This document shows positions 36,755 to 46,460 of a DNA stretch of 64,000 nucleotides, piece by piece (the stretch's first letter is position 1; every line of letters begins with the position of its first letter). Origin of the DNA: Tropicibacter sp. Alg240-R139. Its GTDB lineage: Bacteria > Pseudomonadota > Alphaproteobacteria > Rhodobacterales > Rhodobacteraceae. The notes under the pieces are model-generated. The model worked only from the letters and a program-made list of their open reading frames with translations. It made no database searches and was not told where the DNA came from. Position numbers and translations under genes: made by a program. The stretch spans positions 225,082-289,081 of the forward strand of contig NZ_UNRA01000003.1 of the NCBI RefSeq assembly GCF_900537075.1, written 5' to 3'.

Positions 36755-37702
36755 TCATGTCCGGCTCTTTAGGCGGGGATCGACAGCGGCATAGGCCAAG
36801 TCAACAACAAAATTCACCACGATCACCGCAAAGACCAGCAGCATCACCACCGATTCCACCACGATTAGATCACGCGACGAGATGGCCTGAAACACCAACC
36901 GCCCCAGCCCTGGCAGATAGAACACCTGTTCGATAATGATTGACCCTGCCAGCAGAAACGAAAATTGCAATCCAATGATGGTCAACACCGGGATCAGCGC
37001 GTTGCGCAACCCGTGCCGCCAGAGCGCCTGACGGCGGCTGAGGCCCTTGGCGCGGGCAGTGCGCATGAAATCTTCTCCCAAGACGTCGAGCAAAGCGGAT
37101 CGCATGACGCGCGCCAGAATGGCGGCCTGTGGCAAGGCCAGCGCGATGGCGGGCAAGGTCAGCGATTGCATCGCCGGGCCAAACCCCTTGTCCCATCCGG
37201 CAAATCCGCCCGCGTTGAACCAGCGCAGGTTGATGGCAAAGACCAGCACCAGCATCATAGCGAACCAGAAGTTGGGCACCGCAACCCCCAACTGTGTCGC
37301 CCCCATCACCGCAATATCGCCGGGCTTACCCCGGCGCGAGGCGGCGTAGATGCCAGCGGGAAAGGCGATAAGCGTGGACAGGGTCAAAGCATAAAGCGCC
37401 AGCGGCAGCGACACCCACATCCGATCCGCGATCATCTGGGATACTGGCGTGCGGTAGGTATACGACGTGCCAAAATCCCCGGTCAGCATGCCCCCAACCC
37501 AGGTCAGATAGCGCTCGGTTTTGGGCACATCCAAACCCAGCTCGGTCCGCAAGGCAGCCAATGTGTCAGGCTGCGCATTTACCCCCAGCATGAAAGACGC
37601 GGGATCGCCCGGTGCCACTTCGATCACGGCAAAGATCACCATTGATGCGACCGCAAGGCTAAGGGTCAGCGACAAAAGGCGTTTGAGGGTATAGCGAAGC
37701 AT
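36755..37702 (-). CDS. ABC transporter permease, DppB-like
   Basis: 315-residue permease of the OppB/DppB type with an N-terminal helix, the TPVSQMIADR region and the EAA-like loop (EDFMRTARAKGLSRRQALWRH). About six transmembrane helices. It lies 10 bp after the pentameric channel gene, so the channel and transporter are cotranscribed. The substrate class is di/oligopeptide, nickel, opine or glycoside-like; the sequence does not decide. Confidence 0.93.
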   Translation of the reverse strand: MLRYTLKRLLSLTLSLAVASMVIFAVIEVAPGDPASFMLGVNAQPDTLAALRTELGLDVPKTERYLTWVGGMLTGDFGTSYTYRTPVSQMIADRMWVSLPLALYALTLSTLIAFPAGIYAASRRGKPGDIAVMGATQLGVAVPNFWFAMMLVLVFAINLRWFNAGGFAGWDKGFGPAMQSLTLPAIALALPQAAILARVMRSALLDVLGEDFMRTARAKGLSRRQALWRHGLRNALIPVLTIIGLQFSFLLAGSIIIEQVFYLPGLGRLVFQAISSRDLIVVESVVMLLVFAVIVVNFVVDLAYAAVDPRLKSRT

Positions 37703-37712
37703 CGACGCAGAC

Positions 37713-38792
37713 TCAGTCCACGACCAGATAATTCATCACGGCAAATCCCACGATTGCGGCATACCCCAACGGATAGATCCATTTGATCGCATAGTTGTCG
37801 AGCTTTCGGGCCACGTCCTCCCGGTCCGAGGTTTTGAGCCGCCTGAGCAGCACGCTGAATATGATGATTGCACCCGTCACGACGAACATCCATTGCAGGA
37901 TGAAGTCCAAAAACGTCAAATAACCTAGCTTGGGCAAATCGTCCGAGATCACCCAGTTGAACGCCACAAACACAAGCAGGTTGGCGCCTGCGATCTCGAT
38001 CCTCTTTCGGTATTCATCCAGAAAGAACAACGCCCAACTGCAGGCGATCAGCACCAGCATCGGCATGAAGATGCGGATGGCATAATACATGATATGCCGA
38101 CGCCCTTCGAATGCCAGTGCGACCTTGGCGCTTGGCGCACCAGAGAGCCCAGTGGTGGTGCTCAGAACCATGTTGGGGCGTTCCAGAATCCACTCTTCTT
38201 CACCTAGCAGGTCGCCCAGACCGGAAAACTCTTCGAGCACCGTGTATTGCACGACGTCAGCTGGATAGACCGAAACGATTTCAAAAAAGAACTGCTGCTG
38301 GTCAAAGGGGTATTTTTTGAAGTTGAAATAAGGCGCTTGCAATGTCAGCGAGGACTTTTCGAAATACGTAACCTTGCCGGTGTATTCGATGGCGACGATG
38401 GATTGGTGAATCCAGCGGTTGGATTGCTGGTTCTGCACGACAAAGGCAGGCACGATTGTTGGCAGCGCTGTTGCGTATTCGACAAAAGCCTCGGGTTTGA
38501 CGATGCGTGTGTCGCGTCCAATTTCATCCCGGTCAAATGCCAGAGAAGGATCATGCCAACTGGCGCGGATCGTGGCCACAGCGCCGTAGTTTTCGGACTT
38601 TTGATCCACGAACGAGATTTGGTCGATGTGAATCCCGACACCGACCTGCAGCGGGTTTTCGGGCGTGCCAACGGCCTGATTCATGTCCGAGCGGAACAAG
38701 CCCTGCGCAGCCACTTGGGCAGGCATCAGCATGTCTAGCGCCATCAGAAAGGACATCAACGCAAGTGGCTTAAGGAAATGTAGGATATTCAT
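37713..38792 (-). CDS. Prokaryotic pentameric ligand-gated ion channel (Cys-loop receptor homologue)
   Basis: 359 residues with the full pLGIC layout: a signal peptide (1-29), a beta-rich extracellular domain (about 30-232) with the Pro-Phe-Asp of the prokaryotic Cys-loop equivalent in YPFDQQ (161-166) but without the flanking cysteines, and four membrane helices. TM1 is about 234-258, pore-lining M2 about 265-283 ending AFNWVISDDLP, M3 about 292-316 starting after LPKLGYLT, and M4 about 339-358. The AFN...LPKxxY segment matches GLIC-type channels closely. It sits between the binding-protein gene and the first permease of an ABC operon. The ligand is unknown; a link to the transported solute is inferred. 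Confidence 0.88.
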   Translation of the reverse strand: MNILHFLKPLALMSFLMALDMLMPAQVAAQGLFRSDMNQAVGTPENPLQVGVGIHIDQISFVDQKSENYGAVATIRASWHDPSLAFDRDEIGRDTRIVKPEAFVEYATALPTIVPAFVVQNQQSNRWIHQSIVAIEYTGKVTYFEKSSLTLQAPYFNFKKYPFDQQQFFFEIVSVYPADVVQYTVLEEFSGLGDLLGEEEWILERPNMVLSTTTGLSGAPSAKVALAFEGRRHIMYYAIRIFMPMLVLIACSWALFFLDEYRKRIEIAGANLLVFVAFNWVISDDLPKLGYLTFLDFILQWMFVVTGAIIIFSVLLRRLKTSDREDVARKLDNYAIKWIYPLGYAAIVGFAVMNYLVVD

Positions 38793-38816
38793 ATCACGTA
38801 TAATTCACTGAAAGCG

Positions 38817-38847
38817 GCCACCGGGCCCTCAATCGGGGCCCGGTGGC
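38817..38847 (-). repeat. Strong 12-bp intercistronic hairpin after the binding-protein gene
   Basis: GCCACCGGGCCC pairs exactly with GGGCCCGGTGGC around a 7-nt loop, 7 bp beyond the binding-protein stop. On the minus strand no T-run follows, so it probably stabilises or partly terminates the upstream message. That would favour high binding-protein levels over the channel and permeases, as often seen in ABC operons. Confidence 0.75.
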
Positions 38848-38854
38848 GTTTTCA

Positions 38855-40342
38855 TCAATCAGCCCAGCTGACGGCGGTCAGATCATTGGCCGCTGTAGGT
38901 GCATTGACCCACAGACCCTGAACGCCCGCCTTGGCGACGCTTAGCGCAGCCAACTGGAACAAATAACCGTTCACATAATCTTCCGAGATCATGGTTTGCG
39001 CCTGGCCCAGAAGCTTGGACCGCTCATCCGGATCAGTGGTCGAATTCAACGTGGTCATCAGCTCTTGGAACGCTGGATTGTCGTACTGGAAATAGTATTC
39101 AGGCCGGGCATAGATGCCGATGTCCATGGGTTCAGTATGGCTGACGATGGTCAGGCCAAAGTTCTTGCCACGGAACACGGTTTCCAGCCACTGCGCCCAT
39201 TCCACGTTGGTGATCTCGGCCTTGATGCCGACCTGGGCCAGTTGCGCGGCGATGATCTCGCCACCGCGACGGGCGTAAGAGGGGGGCGGCAGGTGCAGGG
39301 TGGTTTCAAACCCATCCGCAAACCCGGCCTCGGCCAGCAGGGCCTTGGCCTTTTCCGGGTCATAGGCCGAATTGCCGGTCAGATCGACGTATGCGGGATG
39401 ATGCGGTGCAAAATGCGTACCAATCGGCGTGCCGTAGCCAAACATCGCACCATCCACGATGGCTTGCCGGTCGATGGCGTGGGCCACAGCCTGACGAACG
39501 CGGACGTCATCAAATGGCGGCTGCTTGTTGTTGGTCGACAGAATCGTTTCGCCCTCGGTCGAGCCCACTAGAACCTGAAACCGCGGATCTGCCTCGAACT
39601 GTGGCAGGTTTTCGGGGGCAGGGAAGCCGCTGAACACATCCACATCCTCGGCCATGACGGCGGCAAAGGCGGCGGTAGGGTCCGAGATGAACTTGAACGT
39701 GGCCTTTTCCAGCGCAGGCTGATCGCCCCAGTAATCCGCGTTGCGTTCCAGGTCGATCTTGTCGCCCTGCACCCAGCCCGCGAATTTGAAGGCACCGGTG
39801 CCGATGGGGTTGGTCTTGATGCCGTCGATGCTTTCTGGCGCCACGATCACCGCGTCACCCCAGGCCAAGTTGAACAGAAAATTGCCGTTGGGCTCTTTCA
39901 GCGTGATCTTGACAGTCAGCGGATCGATAACCTCGACCTCTGTGATCCCGGAAAACAGTGCCTTTTGCGCGTTGGCGCTGTCTTCTGAACGGGCGCGGTC
40001 GAGGCTGAATTTGACGTCTTCGCCGTCCATCGTGGTGCCGTCATGAAAGGTCACGCCGTCATGCAGTTTGAACGTATAGACCGTGCCGTCATCCGAGATT
40101 TCCCAGCTTTCGGCGAGCCCTGGCACAATAGCGCCGTCGCCCATGAAGCGGGTCAGCCCTTCGAATACATTGGTGTAAACGACAGAGTCGATGGCCTGCG
40201 CTGCGGCACTGGTAGGATCCAGGTGAGGCGGTTCCAGCTGCATCGCCACGGTGATGTCCGATTTGGCAATGGCCTGAGTTGCCAGCAAGCTGACGCTTAG
40301 CGCCAAAGCTGCTTGAAATGTGTGTTTGAATGCGTGTCCCAT
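38855..40342 (-). CDS. ABC transporter substrate-binding protein, peptide/opine type (SBP_bac_5)
   Basis: Periplasmic binding protein of family 5. The ATG at 40342 follows GGGGAG and begins a Sec signal peptide (HTFQAALALSVSLLATQAIA); the extension to 40396 is rejected. 495 residues. Seen: the EPPHLDPTSAAAQA start of mature family-5 proteins, a VVYTNVFEGLTRF segment, and LHDGVTFHDGTTMDGEDV typical of domain I. First gene of the operon that continues with the pentameric channel, permeases and ATPase. The ligand is not readable from sequence. Confidence 0.92.
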   Translation of the reverse strand: MGHAFKHTFQAALALSVSLLATQAIAKSDITVAMQLEPPHLDPTSAAAQAIDSVVYTNVFEGLTRFMGDGAIVPGLAESWEISDDGTVYTFKLHDGVTFHDGTTMDGEDVKFSLDRARSEDSANAQKALFSGITEVEVIDPLTVKITLKEPNGNFLFNLAWGDAVIVAPESIDGIKTNPIGTGAFKFAGWVQGDKIDLERNADYWGDQPALEKATFKFISDPTAAFAAVMAEDVDVFSGFPAPENLPQFEADPRFQVLVGSTEGETILSTNNKQPPFDDVRVRQAVAHAIDRQAIVDGAMFGYGTPIGTHFAPHHPAYVDLTGNSAYDPEKAKALLAEAGFADGFETTLHLPPPSYARRGGEIIAAQLAQVGIKAEITNVEWAQWLETVFRGKNFGLTIVSHTEPMDIGIYARPEYYFQYDNPAFQELMTTLNSTTDPDERSKLLGQAQTMISEDYVNGYLFQLAALSVAKAGVQGLWVNAPTAANDLTAVSWAD

Positions 40343-40516
40343 TATGTTCTCCCCAGCAATATCTCGCTCGCCCGACCCGGGAATCTGGCGGCTCAAGCTT
40401 CACTGTTTCCTTAAACTTTGGGTCAATCAAGGAAATGTTGGCGCAACCGGGCTTTATATGTGCAGTGCAGAAATGCTATGCCGCGCTGCAACATAATACG
40501 CCCGCAGGAGGGAACC

Positions 40517-41356
40517 ATGAGCGCCACCGCCCGCAAGCAAGCGCCAAATGCTGAAGATATCCGTGCCCGCAAAGGTGGGGAACCACTGGTCAGCCTGACC
40601 GCCTACACCACGCCGATGGCGCAGTTCATGGACGCGCATTGCGATTTCGTTCTGGTAGGGGACAGCGTTGGCATGGTGCTGCATGGCCTGAAATCGACCC
40701 TGAGCGTGACAATGGAGATGATGATTCTGCACGGTCAGGCCGTGGCCCGCGGGCTGTCCAGCGCGATGATGGTCATCGACATGCCCTTTGCCTCTTATGA
40801 AGAGGGGCCGCAACAGGCATTTCGCAATGCTGCGCGGCTGATGGCCGAGACCGGTGCCGGAGCGGTGAAGCTCGAAGGTGGGGTCGAGATGGCCGAGACC
40901 ATCCGCTTTTTGGTCAAACGTGGCATCCCCGTCATGGCCCACATTGGCTTGACGCCGCAGTCGATCAACACGCTTGGTGGATACAAGGTTCAAGGCCGCG
41001 ATGCGCAGGCTGACTCTGTTTTGGCTGACGCAAAGGCTGTGACTGATGCAGGGGCGTTTTCGGTGGTTCTGGAGAAGGTGCCGCAAACGTTGGCCGATCA
41101 GATCACGGCTGAGATCGCCATCCCGACAATCGGCATCGGCGCATCCGCCGACTGTGACGGCCAGATCCTTGTGGTCGACGACATGTTGGGTTTCTTTACC
41201 GCCTTCAAACCCAAGTTCGTCAAACGCTATGCCGATTTGGGCGAGCAGGCCGAGTCCGCCATCGCTGAATACGCCGCCGACGTGCGTGCGCGCAGCTTTC
41301 CGGCTGCGGAACATGTTTTCGCCGACACTACACCGGCGAAGGGAAACAAGAAATGA
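40517..41356 (+). CDS. panB: 3-methyl-2-oxobutanoate hydroxymethyltransferase
   Basis: First committed enzyme of pantothenate synthesis: adds a hydroxymethyl group from methylene-THF to ketoisovalerate. The ATG at 40517 follows GGAGG; upstream in-frame codons are spurious. 279 residues. Seen: the metal/substrate region [24 protein letters not shown] and HIGLTPQS, all diagnostic. It overlaps panC by 4 nt in the classic panBC pair. Confidence 0.95.
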   Translation: MSATARKQAPNAEDIRARKGGEPLVSLTAYTTPMAQFMDAHCDFVLVGDSVGMVLHGLKSTLSVTMEMMILHGQAVARGLSSAMMVIDMPFASYEEGPQQAFRNAARLMAETGAGAVKLEGGVEMAETIRFLVKRGIPVMAHIGLTPQSINTLGGYKVQGRDAQADSVLADAKAVTDAGAFSVVLEKVPQTLADQITAEIAIPTIGIGASADCDGQILVVDDMLGFFTAFKPKFVKRYADLGEQAESAIAEYAADVRARSFPAAEHVFADTTPAKGNKK

Positions 41357-42204
41357 CTGCCCCGATCCTGCGCACCCTGGCTGAGTTGCGCGAGTTGACT
41401 GCCACCTGGAAACGCGCGGGCGAAAGCATCGGCGTCGTGCCGACCATGGGTGCGCTGCATGCGGGCCATCTGTCGCTTGCGCAAGCGGCGCGCGCAGGTT
41501 GTGACCGGGTGATCGTGACGATTTTTGTGAACCCCAAACAATTCAACAACCCCGAAGACCTGGAAAACTATCCCCGGACCGAGCATGAGGACGCTGAGAA
41601 ATTGGCACCCATCGGCGTCGACGCAATCTATGTGCCCGGACCCGAGGAAATCTATCCTAGTGGTTTCGCCACGAATGTGTCCGTGTCAGGTTTGACCGAC
41701 GTGATGGAGGGCGAGTTTCGCCCCGGTCACTTTGATGGCGTGGCAACGGTGGTGGCCAAATTGTTCCTGCAGACCGCAGCGAATCGGGCGTATTTCGGGC
41801 AAAAGGATTATCAGCAGCTGATGCTGGTAACTCGGATGGCTCGCGATCTGGATATTCCCACCGGAGTCATCGGCTGTCCCACGGTGCGCGAGCCCTCGGG
41901 CCTTGCCATGTCTTCGCGCAACCTGCGTCTGTCCGAAAAGGGGTTGGCCAAGGCTGCAAAGCTGAATCCGATCATGCAGGACGTGGCCGCAGCTTTGGCG
42001 CAAGGTGCGCCTTTTGGGCCCTTGGCGAAACAGGCAAAGGACAAATTGGAACAGGCGGGTTTCGCGGGCATCGAGTACTTTGACCTGCGCTGCGCGACCT
42101 CGCTCGAATCGCTGGATACACCCACGCGTCCTGCAAGGATGCTGGTGGCAGCCTGGATGGAAGGCGTGCGCCTGATCGACAACATCGAAGTGCCGGAGGC
42201 CTGA
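41353..42204 (+). CDS. panC: Pantothenate synthetase
   Basis: 283-residue ATP-dependent ligase joining pantoate and beta-alanine. Seen: [14 protein letters not shown] (HIGH-type nucleotide motif), [17 protein letters not shown] and the GLAMSSRN motif. The start overlaps the panB stop (ATGA), so the pair is coupled. No panD adjacent. Confidence 0.95.
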   Translation: MTAPILRTLAELRELTATWKRAGESIGVVPTMGALHAGHLSLAQAARAGCDRVIVTIFVNPKQFNNPEDLENYPRTEHEDAEKLAPIGVDAIYVPGPEEIYPSGFATNVSVSGLTDVMEGEFRPGHFDGVATVVAKLFLQTAANRAYFGQKDYQQLMLVTRMARDLDIPTGVIGCPTVREPSGLAMSSRNLRLSEKGLAKAAKLNPIMQDVAAALAQGAPFGPLAKQAKDKLEQAGFAGIEYFDLRCATSLESLDTPTRPARMLVAAWMEGVRLIDNIEVPEA

Positions 42205-42273
42205 AATCTAGGCTGGAACGTTTCCCCGCGCTCGGGCTAACCTCGCGTAAAATCAAGCGGGGAGCGCGCGGCA

Positions 42274-43752
42274 ATGACCTATATTCTGGCGATCGATCAG
42301 GGAACCACATCCAGTCGGGCGATCCTGTTCGACGGTGACATGGCTCGTGTGGGTACCGCTCAGCAGGAGTTCACGCAGCACTTCCCGCAAGCCGGATGGG
42401 TGGAACACGACGCCGAAGAGATCTGGTCGACGACGCTGGCTGTCTGTCAGAAGGTTTTGGCCAATCATAGCGTCGGGCCAGATCAGATCGCCGGGATCGG
42501 CATCACCAATCAGCGCGAAACCACCGTCTTGTGGGACCGCGAAACCGGAAAGCCCCTGCACAATGCCATCGTTTGGCAGGACCGCCGCACCGCCGCGATC
42601 TGCGACGTCTTCCGCAGCGAGGGGTGCGAGGATGACATTGTCGCCCAAACTGGTTTGCTCCTGGACCCCTATTTTTCTGGCACCAAAGTCAAATGGCTGC
42701 TCGATAAGATCCCTGGCGCTCGCGATAGGGCGGAACGGGGCGAGGTGTTGTTTGGGACCATCGACAGTTTCCTGATCTGGCGCCTGACGGGGGGCAAGGT
42801 ACATGCCACTGACGCCACCAACGCGGCGCGGACTTTGCTGTTCAACATCCATTCGGGTGAATGGAGCACCGACATCTGCGATCTGCTGCACGTGCCCATG
42901 TCCATGCTGCCCGAGGTACGCGATTGTGCGGCGGACTTTGGGACGACCGCGCTTTTTGGTGGGTCAATTCCCATTCTGGGCGTGGCCGGCGATCAGCAGG
43001 CGGCAACGATGGGGCAGGCCTGTTTCCAGTCCGGCATGATGAAATCCACCTATGGCACAGGCTGTTTCGCGCTGCTTAACACGGGGACGGAGCCGGTGGC
43101 ATCGAACAACCGCCTGCTGACCACCATTGCCTATCAGCTGGGCGGGCAGCGGACCTATGCGTTGGAAGGGTCGATCTTTATTGCGGGGGCTGCTGTGCAA
43201 TGGCTGCGCGATGGTTTGGGCATCATCGAGAACGCCCCGCAAAGTGGTGAGTTGGCGGCCCAGGCTGATCCGGCGCAGAATGTGGTGCTGGTTCCGGCCT
43301 TTACCGGGTTAGGCGCGCCCTATTGGAAACCTGATTGCCGGGGCGCTGTGTTTGGCCTGACCCGCAACTCTGGCCCGGCCGAATTTTCCAAGGCCGCATT
43401 GGAAAGCATTGCCTATCAGACCCGCGATCTGTGGGAGGCGATGCAAGGCGATTGGGGTAGCGATGCTGACGTGACCTTGCGCGTGGATGGGGGCATGAGC
43501 GCATCCAGCTGGGCGATGCAGGGCTTGTCGAACCTGTTGGGCGCGTCTGTGGACCGTCCGGTGATGCAGGAAACCACGGCGCTTGGCGCGGCTTGGCTTG
43601 CGGGCATGCAGGCTGGCGTCTACCCGGATCAGGCGGGCTTTGCCGAAACCTGGGCGTTGGATCAGCGGTTCGATCCCAAGATGGACGAGGCCGATCGCGA
43701 AGCAGCTTACGCCCGCTGGAAATCGGCAGTCGCGGCAGCAATGGCGTTTTGA
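42274..43752 (+). CDS. glpK: Glycerol kinase
   Basis: 492-residue FGGY-family kinase producing sn-glycerol 3-phosphate. Seen: the N-terminal phosphate loop [35 protein letters not shown], and [16 protein letters not shown] followed by KSTYGTGCF, all characteristic of GlpK. No glpD/glpF neighbours here. Its stop overlaps the TTG start proposed for the VOC gene. Confidence 0.95.
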   Translation: MTYILAIDQGTTSSRAILFDGDMARVGTAQQEFTQHFPQAGWVEHDAEEIWSTTLAVCQKVLANHSVGPDQIAGIGITNQRETTVLWDRETGKPLHNAIVWQDRRTAAICDVFRSEGCEDDIVAQTGLLLDPYFSGTKVKWLLDKIPGARDRAERGEVLFGTIDSFLIWRLTGGKVHATDATNAARTLLFNIHSGEWSTDICDLLHVPMSMLPEVRDCAADFGTTALFGGSIPILGVAGDQQAATMGQACFQSGMMKSTYGTGCFALLNTGTEPVASNNRLLTTIAYQLGGQRTYALEGSIFIAGAAVQWLRDGLGIIENAPQSGELAAQADPAQNVVLVPAFTGLGAPYWKPDCRGAVFGLTRNSGPAEFSKAALESIAYQTRDLWEAMQGDWGSDADVTLRVDGGMSASSWAMQGLSNLLGASVDRPVMQETTALGAAWLAGMQAGVYPDQAGFAETWALDQRFDPKMDEADREAAYARWKSAVAAAMAF

Positions 43753-44234
43753 GGCTTTCACACATCAACATCGTGGCGCGGGACGTGGAGCGATTGGCTG
43801 AATTCTACCGTCAGGTCTTTGGCTGTCGCGATCTGCGTGCGTCCCGGACCCTGTCCGGCGCGGCTATGGATCGCGGGATGGGGTTGAGTCGTGTACAAAT
43901 TCGCTCGGTCTGGCTGTCCATGCCTGGGTGCGATGAGGTGTTTCTGGAGCTCTTTCAGTTTGCCTCGCCCGGTGATCGTACGGGCGACCACGCCAACACG
44001 CCGGGCTACGCGCATATGGCTTTTGACGTGAGCGATCTTGTGGCCACCTGCGACGCGATCCTTCGGGCCGGAGGTTTCGCTTTGGGCGAGGTCACCAACC
44101 TTGGCACGGACGAGAACCCGTCTCTGGCGGTCTATATGCGCGACCCCGAAGGCTCGATATCATCGAGCTTGCGGAACACTAGCCGGGAATCTCTCCGATT
44201 ACGGGGTGCTCCCGCCCGTCGTCAATTTTTCTAA
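43749..44234 (+). CDS. VOC superfamily protein with a 3' frameshift
   Basis: Glyoxalase-fold protein beginning [20 protein letters not shown]; the start is inferred as TTG 43749 overlapping the glpK stop. The body is a normal single VOC protein ([23 protein letters not shown]). Near 44155-44163 the frame shifts. In the expected frame the gene would read DPEGS-IIELAEH and stop at TAG 44180-44182, the normal VOC ending. As written it carries a two-base insertion (or one-base loss) and reads into the neighbouring repeat element to 44234. The metal-ligand Glu of IIEL is lost in the shifted version, so activity may be impaired. Confidence 0.75.
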   Translation: MRLSHINIVARDVERLAEFYRQVFGCRDLRASRTLSGAAMDRGMGLSRVQIRSVWLSMPGCDEVFLELFQFASPGDRTGDHANTPGYAHMAFDVSDLVATCDAILRAGGFALGEVTNLGTDENPSLAVYMRDPEGSISSSLRNTSRESLRLRGAPARRQFF

Positions 44235-44398
44235 CGAAAAACCTCCTCCCGTTGGGCCGGGCCTCGCTTCGCTCGGCGGTTGGCGTTTGTGGCGAAACAG
44301 GTGCCACAAACGGAACCGCGCCGCGCAGCGGCGCCCGGCCCAAAGCCGCTAGCGGTGCCGACGCAGTCGGGATCGCTCGCGTGCGGGAGCACCCCCGT
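44201..44398 (-). repeat. Dispersed intergenic repeat, copy 3 (long form, 198 bp)
   Basis: Ends ACGGGGTGCTCCCGC and GCGGGAGCACCCCCGT form imperfect 15/16-bp terminal inverted repeats. The long central arm is opened by GGGCCGGGC and closed by GCCCGGCCC, with an inserted GTTTGTGGC...GCCACAAAC hairpin not present in other copies. The CCGCTAGCGG and CCGAC-GCA-GTCGG modules are conserved. It reaches the stop codon of the minus-strand monooxygenase gene. Confidence 0.88.
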
Positions 44399-45651
44399 CA
44401 ACCGTCAACACGCGCGCCTTCTGGAATGATACGGGGTTTGGCATTCAGCGCCTCGATCGAGAAGCCTGCAATGGACTTGTATTTCTCGGCATGCGCCGCG
44501 AGATCGGCACGGGGGATGACGTCCTCGATCACTTCGAATTCACCACCGCACAGATCCTCGACTCGTTGCAGCACCGCATCCGGCCCGCCGCCCGCGCGGT
44601 TGGCGAGACCGACGCCGGTTGTGATTGGGCGCACCTGTTCTTCATACGCCTCAAGTGCCTGCGGTGCGATCCCATGCTCCAGCAGGCGGGCCCCGATGAT
44701 GCGGGCATCGACGATGGCTTGGCTCGCCCCGTTTGAACCGATGGGATAGGTTGGGTGCGCCGCATCGCCCATCAACGTCACAGCGCCTTGGGTCCAGCGC
44801 GGTAGCGGGTCCCGGTCGACCATCGGGTATTCGAATACCACCGACGCGCCGTTGATCAGGGACGGAACATCAATCCAGTCAAACTGCCAACTTTCGAAGT
44901 CAGGAAGAAATTCTGCGATGTCAGCAGGGCGATTCCAATCTTCTTTCTTCCAAGCGGCATCGAGCGGAAAGCGCTTTTCGGCGATCCAATTGAGGGTGGT
45001 CATGCCGCTTTCGGGGTCAGGTTCGGAAATCGGATAGGCAACGACGCGCAAGTCATCATGCCCGATCATCACCATCGCTGCGCCACCTTGGAATTCGGGC
45101 GCTTGGGTCGTTGCACGCCACAGGACACGGCCGTTCCAGATTGGCTCACCCTCGTCCGGGTACATTTGTGCGCGCAGGGCCGAATGGATGCCGTCGGCTG
45201 CCACGATCAGGGCCCCTTCCGCTGAACGTCCCTGGTCAAGCAACAGGGTCGATGGACCTTTGAACCCAAAGGCTCGCGCACCGGTTTCGATACAATCCGG
45301 TCCGGCGCGATCAAGCAAAGCGCGATAGAGCATCATTTGTAATTCACCACGATGAACCGAGTATTGTGGCCAAGTGTATCTAGCCCAGGTGCCGCGTGGT
45401 TCTTCCCAAATGGTTTTGCCAAGTTTCGAATAGAATCCATATTGCTTGGTACGCACGCCGATGGCGTCCAGCTCATGCTCCAACCCCATCTCGAACAACT
45501 CGCGCACCGCGTTGGGTTGCAGGTTGATGCCGACACCCATGGGGTGGATCTCTTGTGCGGCTTCAAAGATACGGAATGGCACGCCGATCTGATGCAATGT
45601 CAGCCCAAGGCTTAGGCCGGCAATGCCCCCGCCGACAATCAAAATGGTCAA
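44398..45651 (-). CDS. FAD-dependent monooxygenase
   Basis: 417-residue class A flavoprotein hydroxylase. Seen: the N-terminal dinucleotide motif ILIVGGGIAGLSLG, the DG-type segment LIVAADGIHSALR, and the second FAD motif TLMGDAAHPTYPIGSNGASQ. It resembles salicylate/3-hydroxybenzoate hydroxylase-like enzymes acting on aromatic or indole substrates. It stands alone between the repeat and idi. Substrate unknown. Confidence 0.87.
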   Translation of the reverse strand: MTILIVGGGIAGLSLGLTLHQIGVPFRIFEAAQEIHPMGVGINLQPNAVRELFEMGLEHELDAIGVRTKQYGFYSKLGKTIWEEPRGTWARYTWPQYSVHRGELQMMLYRALLDRAGPDCIETGARAFGFKGPSTLLLDQGRSAEGALIVAADGIHSALRAQMYPDEGEPIWNGRVLWRATTQAPEFQGGAAMVMIGHDDLRVVAYPISEPDPESGMTTLNWIAEKRFPLDAAWKKEDWNRPADIAEFLPDFESWQFDWIDVPSLINGASVVFEYPMVDRDPLPRWTQGAVTLMGDAAHPTYPIGSNGASQAIVDARIIGARLLEHGIAPQALEAYEEQVRPITTGVGLANRAGGGPDAVLQRVEDLCGGEFEVIEDVIPRADLAAHAEKYKSIAGFSIEALNAKPRIIPEGARVDG

Positions 45652-45719
45652 ATTCTCTCTCCCTCAACTGAGGTCAGAGAAGCAAGTTCAGATGTAACTG
45701 ACAAGGGGTCGTGGAGGTC

Positions 45720-46262
45720 TCAGGCTTTGGCTGAGATGATCAGGTCAGGCCCAAAGATGGTATCGGCGTGGTGCTGTAGGTAAATCTTGAGCCAAGGCGT
45801 AAACCGCTCAGGGTGGCGGCGTACTTCGGCCAGCAGATCGTGATAATCGATCCAACGGGTATCCATCACTTCTTCGGGGTTGGGCTCCATCGCCAGATCG
45901 CCGCGCGTATGAGCGAGGAAGACATCGACCACTTCGTTTTCGACCATGCCATTGCCAACGTCAGCGTGATATTCCAGACGGTGCCGGTACTCTGGGTAAA
46001 GACCGGTGATCCCCAGCTCTTCGTTCAGGCGTCGAACGGCGCAGGTGCTTGACGTTTCGTCCCAGTCGGGATGGGTGCAGCAGGTATTCGCCCACAGGCC
46101 CGGCGTGTGGTACTTGTTCATCGCGCGTTGCTGGATCAGGATGTCCATCCCGCGCACGACAAAGACAGACACGGCCTTGTGTTTGAGCCCCTTTTCATGC
46201 GCTTCGAGCTTGTCGACAGGAACCAATTCGCCGTTCACCCAGGCGGGGATCAAGATACCCAT
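45720..46262 (-). CDS. idi: Isopentenyl-diphosphate delta-isomerase, type 1
   Basis: 180-residue Nudix-fold enzyme interconverting IPP and DMAPP. Seen: the catalytic cysteine in WANTCCTHPDWDE, the Nudix-like glutamates in RRLNEELGI and the ENEVVDVF segment. In Rhodobacteraceae idi is common and supports carotenoid/quinone supply. No photosynthesis genes are visible in the window, so nothing more can be said about phototrophy. Confidence 0.93.
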   Translation of the reverse strand: MGILIPAWVNGELVPVDKLEAHEKGLKHKAVSVFVVRGMDILIQQRAMNKYHTPGLWANTCCTHPDWDETSSTCAVRRLNEELGITGLYPEYRHRLEYHADVGNGMVENEVVDVFLAHTRGDLAMEPNPEEVMDTRWIDYHDLLAEVRRHPERFTPWLKIYLQHHADTIFGPDLIISAKA

Positions 46263-46410
46263 GTCGAAGTTCCCAGAATGTTGTGCGATTTGCAGGTCAT
46301 GAAGGGCCGAATTGCGATGTGTTAAGTTGGTTTGTCGGGGCGCGAGGGTCGCAAAGCTGCCCTGCTGACATCAAAGGTGGCGTCGAACGTCAAGCCGATC
46401 AATCGCACGA

Positions 46411-46434
46411 AAGGCCGCAGGGCTGCGGCCTTTT
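46411..46434. terminator. Bidirectional hairpin terminator downstream of the cytochrome c gene
   Basis: AAGGCCGCAG pairs with CTGCGGCCTT around a 2-base loop. It lies 26 bp past the stop of the minus-strand cytochrome gene; the plus side is followed by TTTTG and the minus side by TTTCG, so it can act in both directions. Confidence 0.65.
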
Positions 46435-46460
46435 GTTCCCTTTGCGCATTTTGGCCGGTT

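Noticed and set aside
36720-36755. Intrinsic terminator inside the ABC operon at the 27-bp palindrome
   Set aside because: No T-tract follows the stem on the minus strand and the downstream permease would be cut off from its partner.
46263-46440. Plus-strand small RNA ending at the GGCCGCAG hairpin
   Set aside because: The hairpin already serves as terminator for the cytochrome gene and no plus-strand promoter was recognised.
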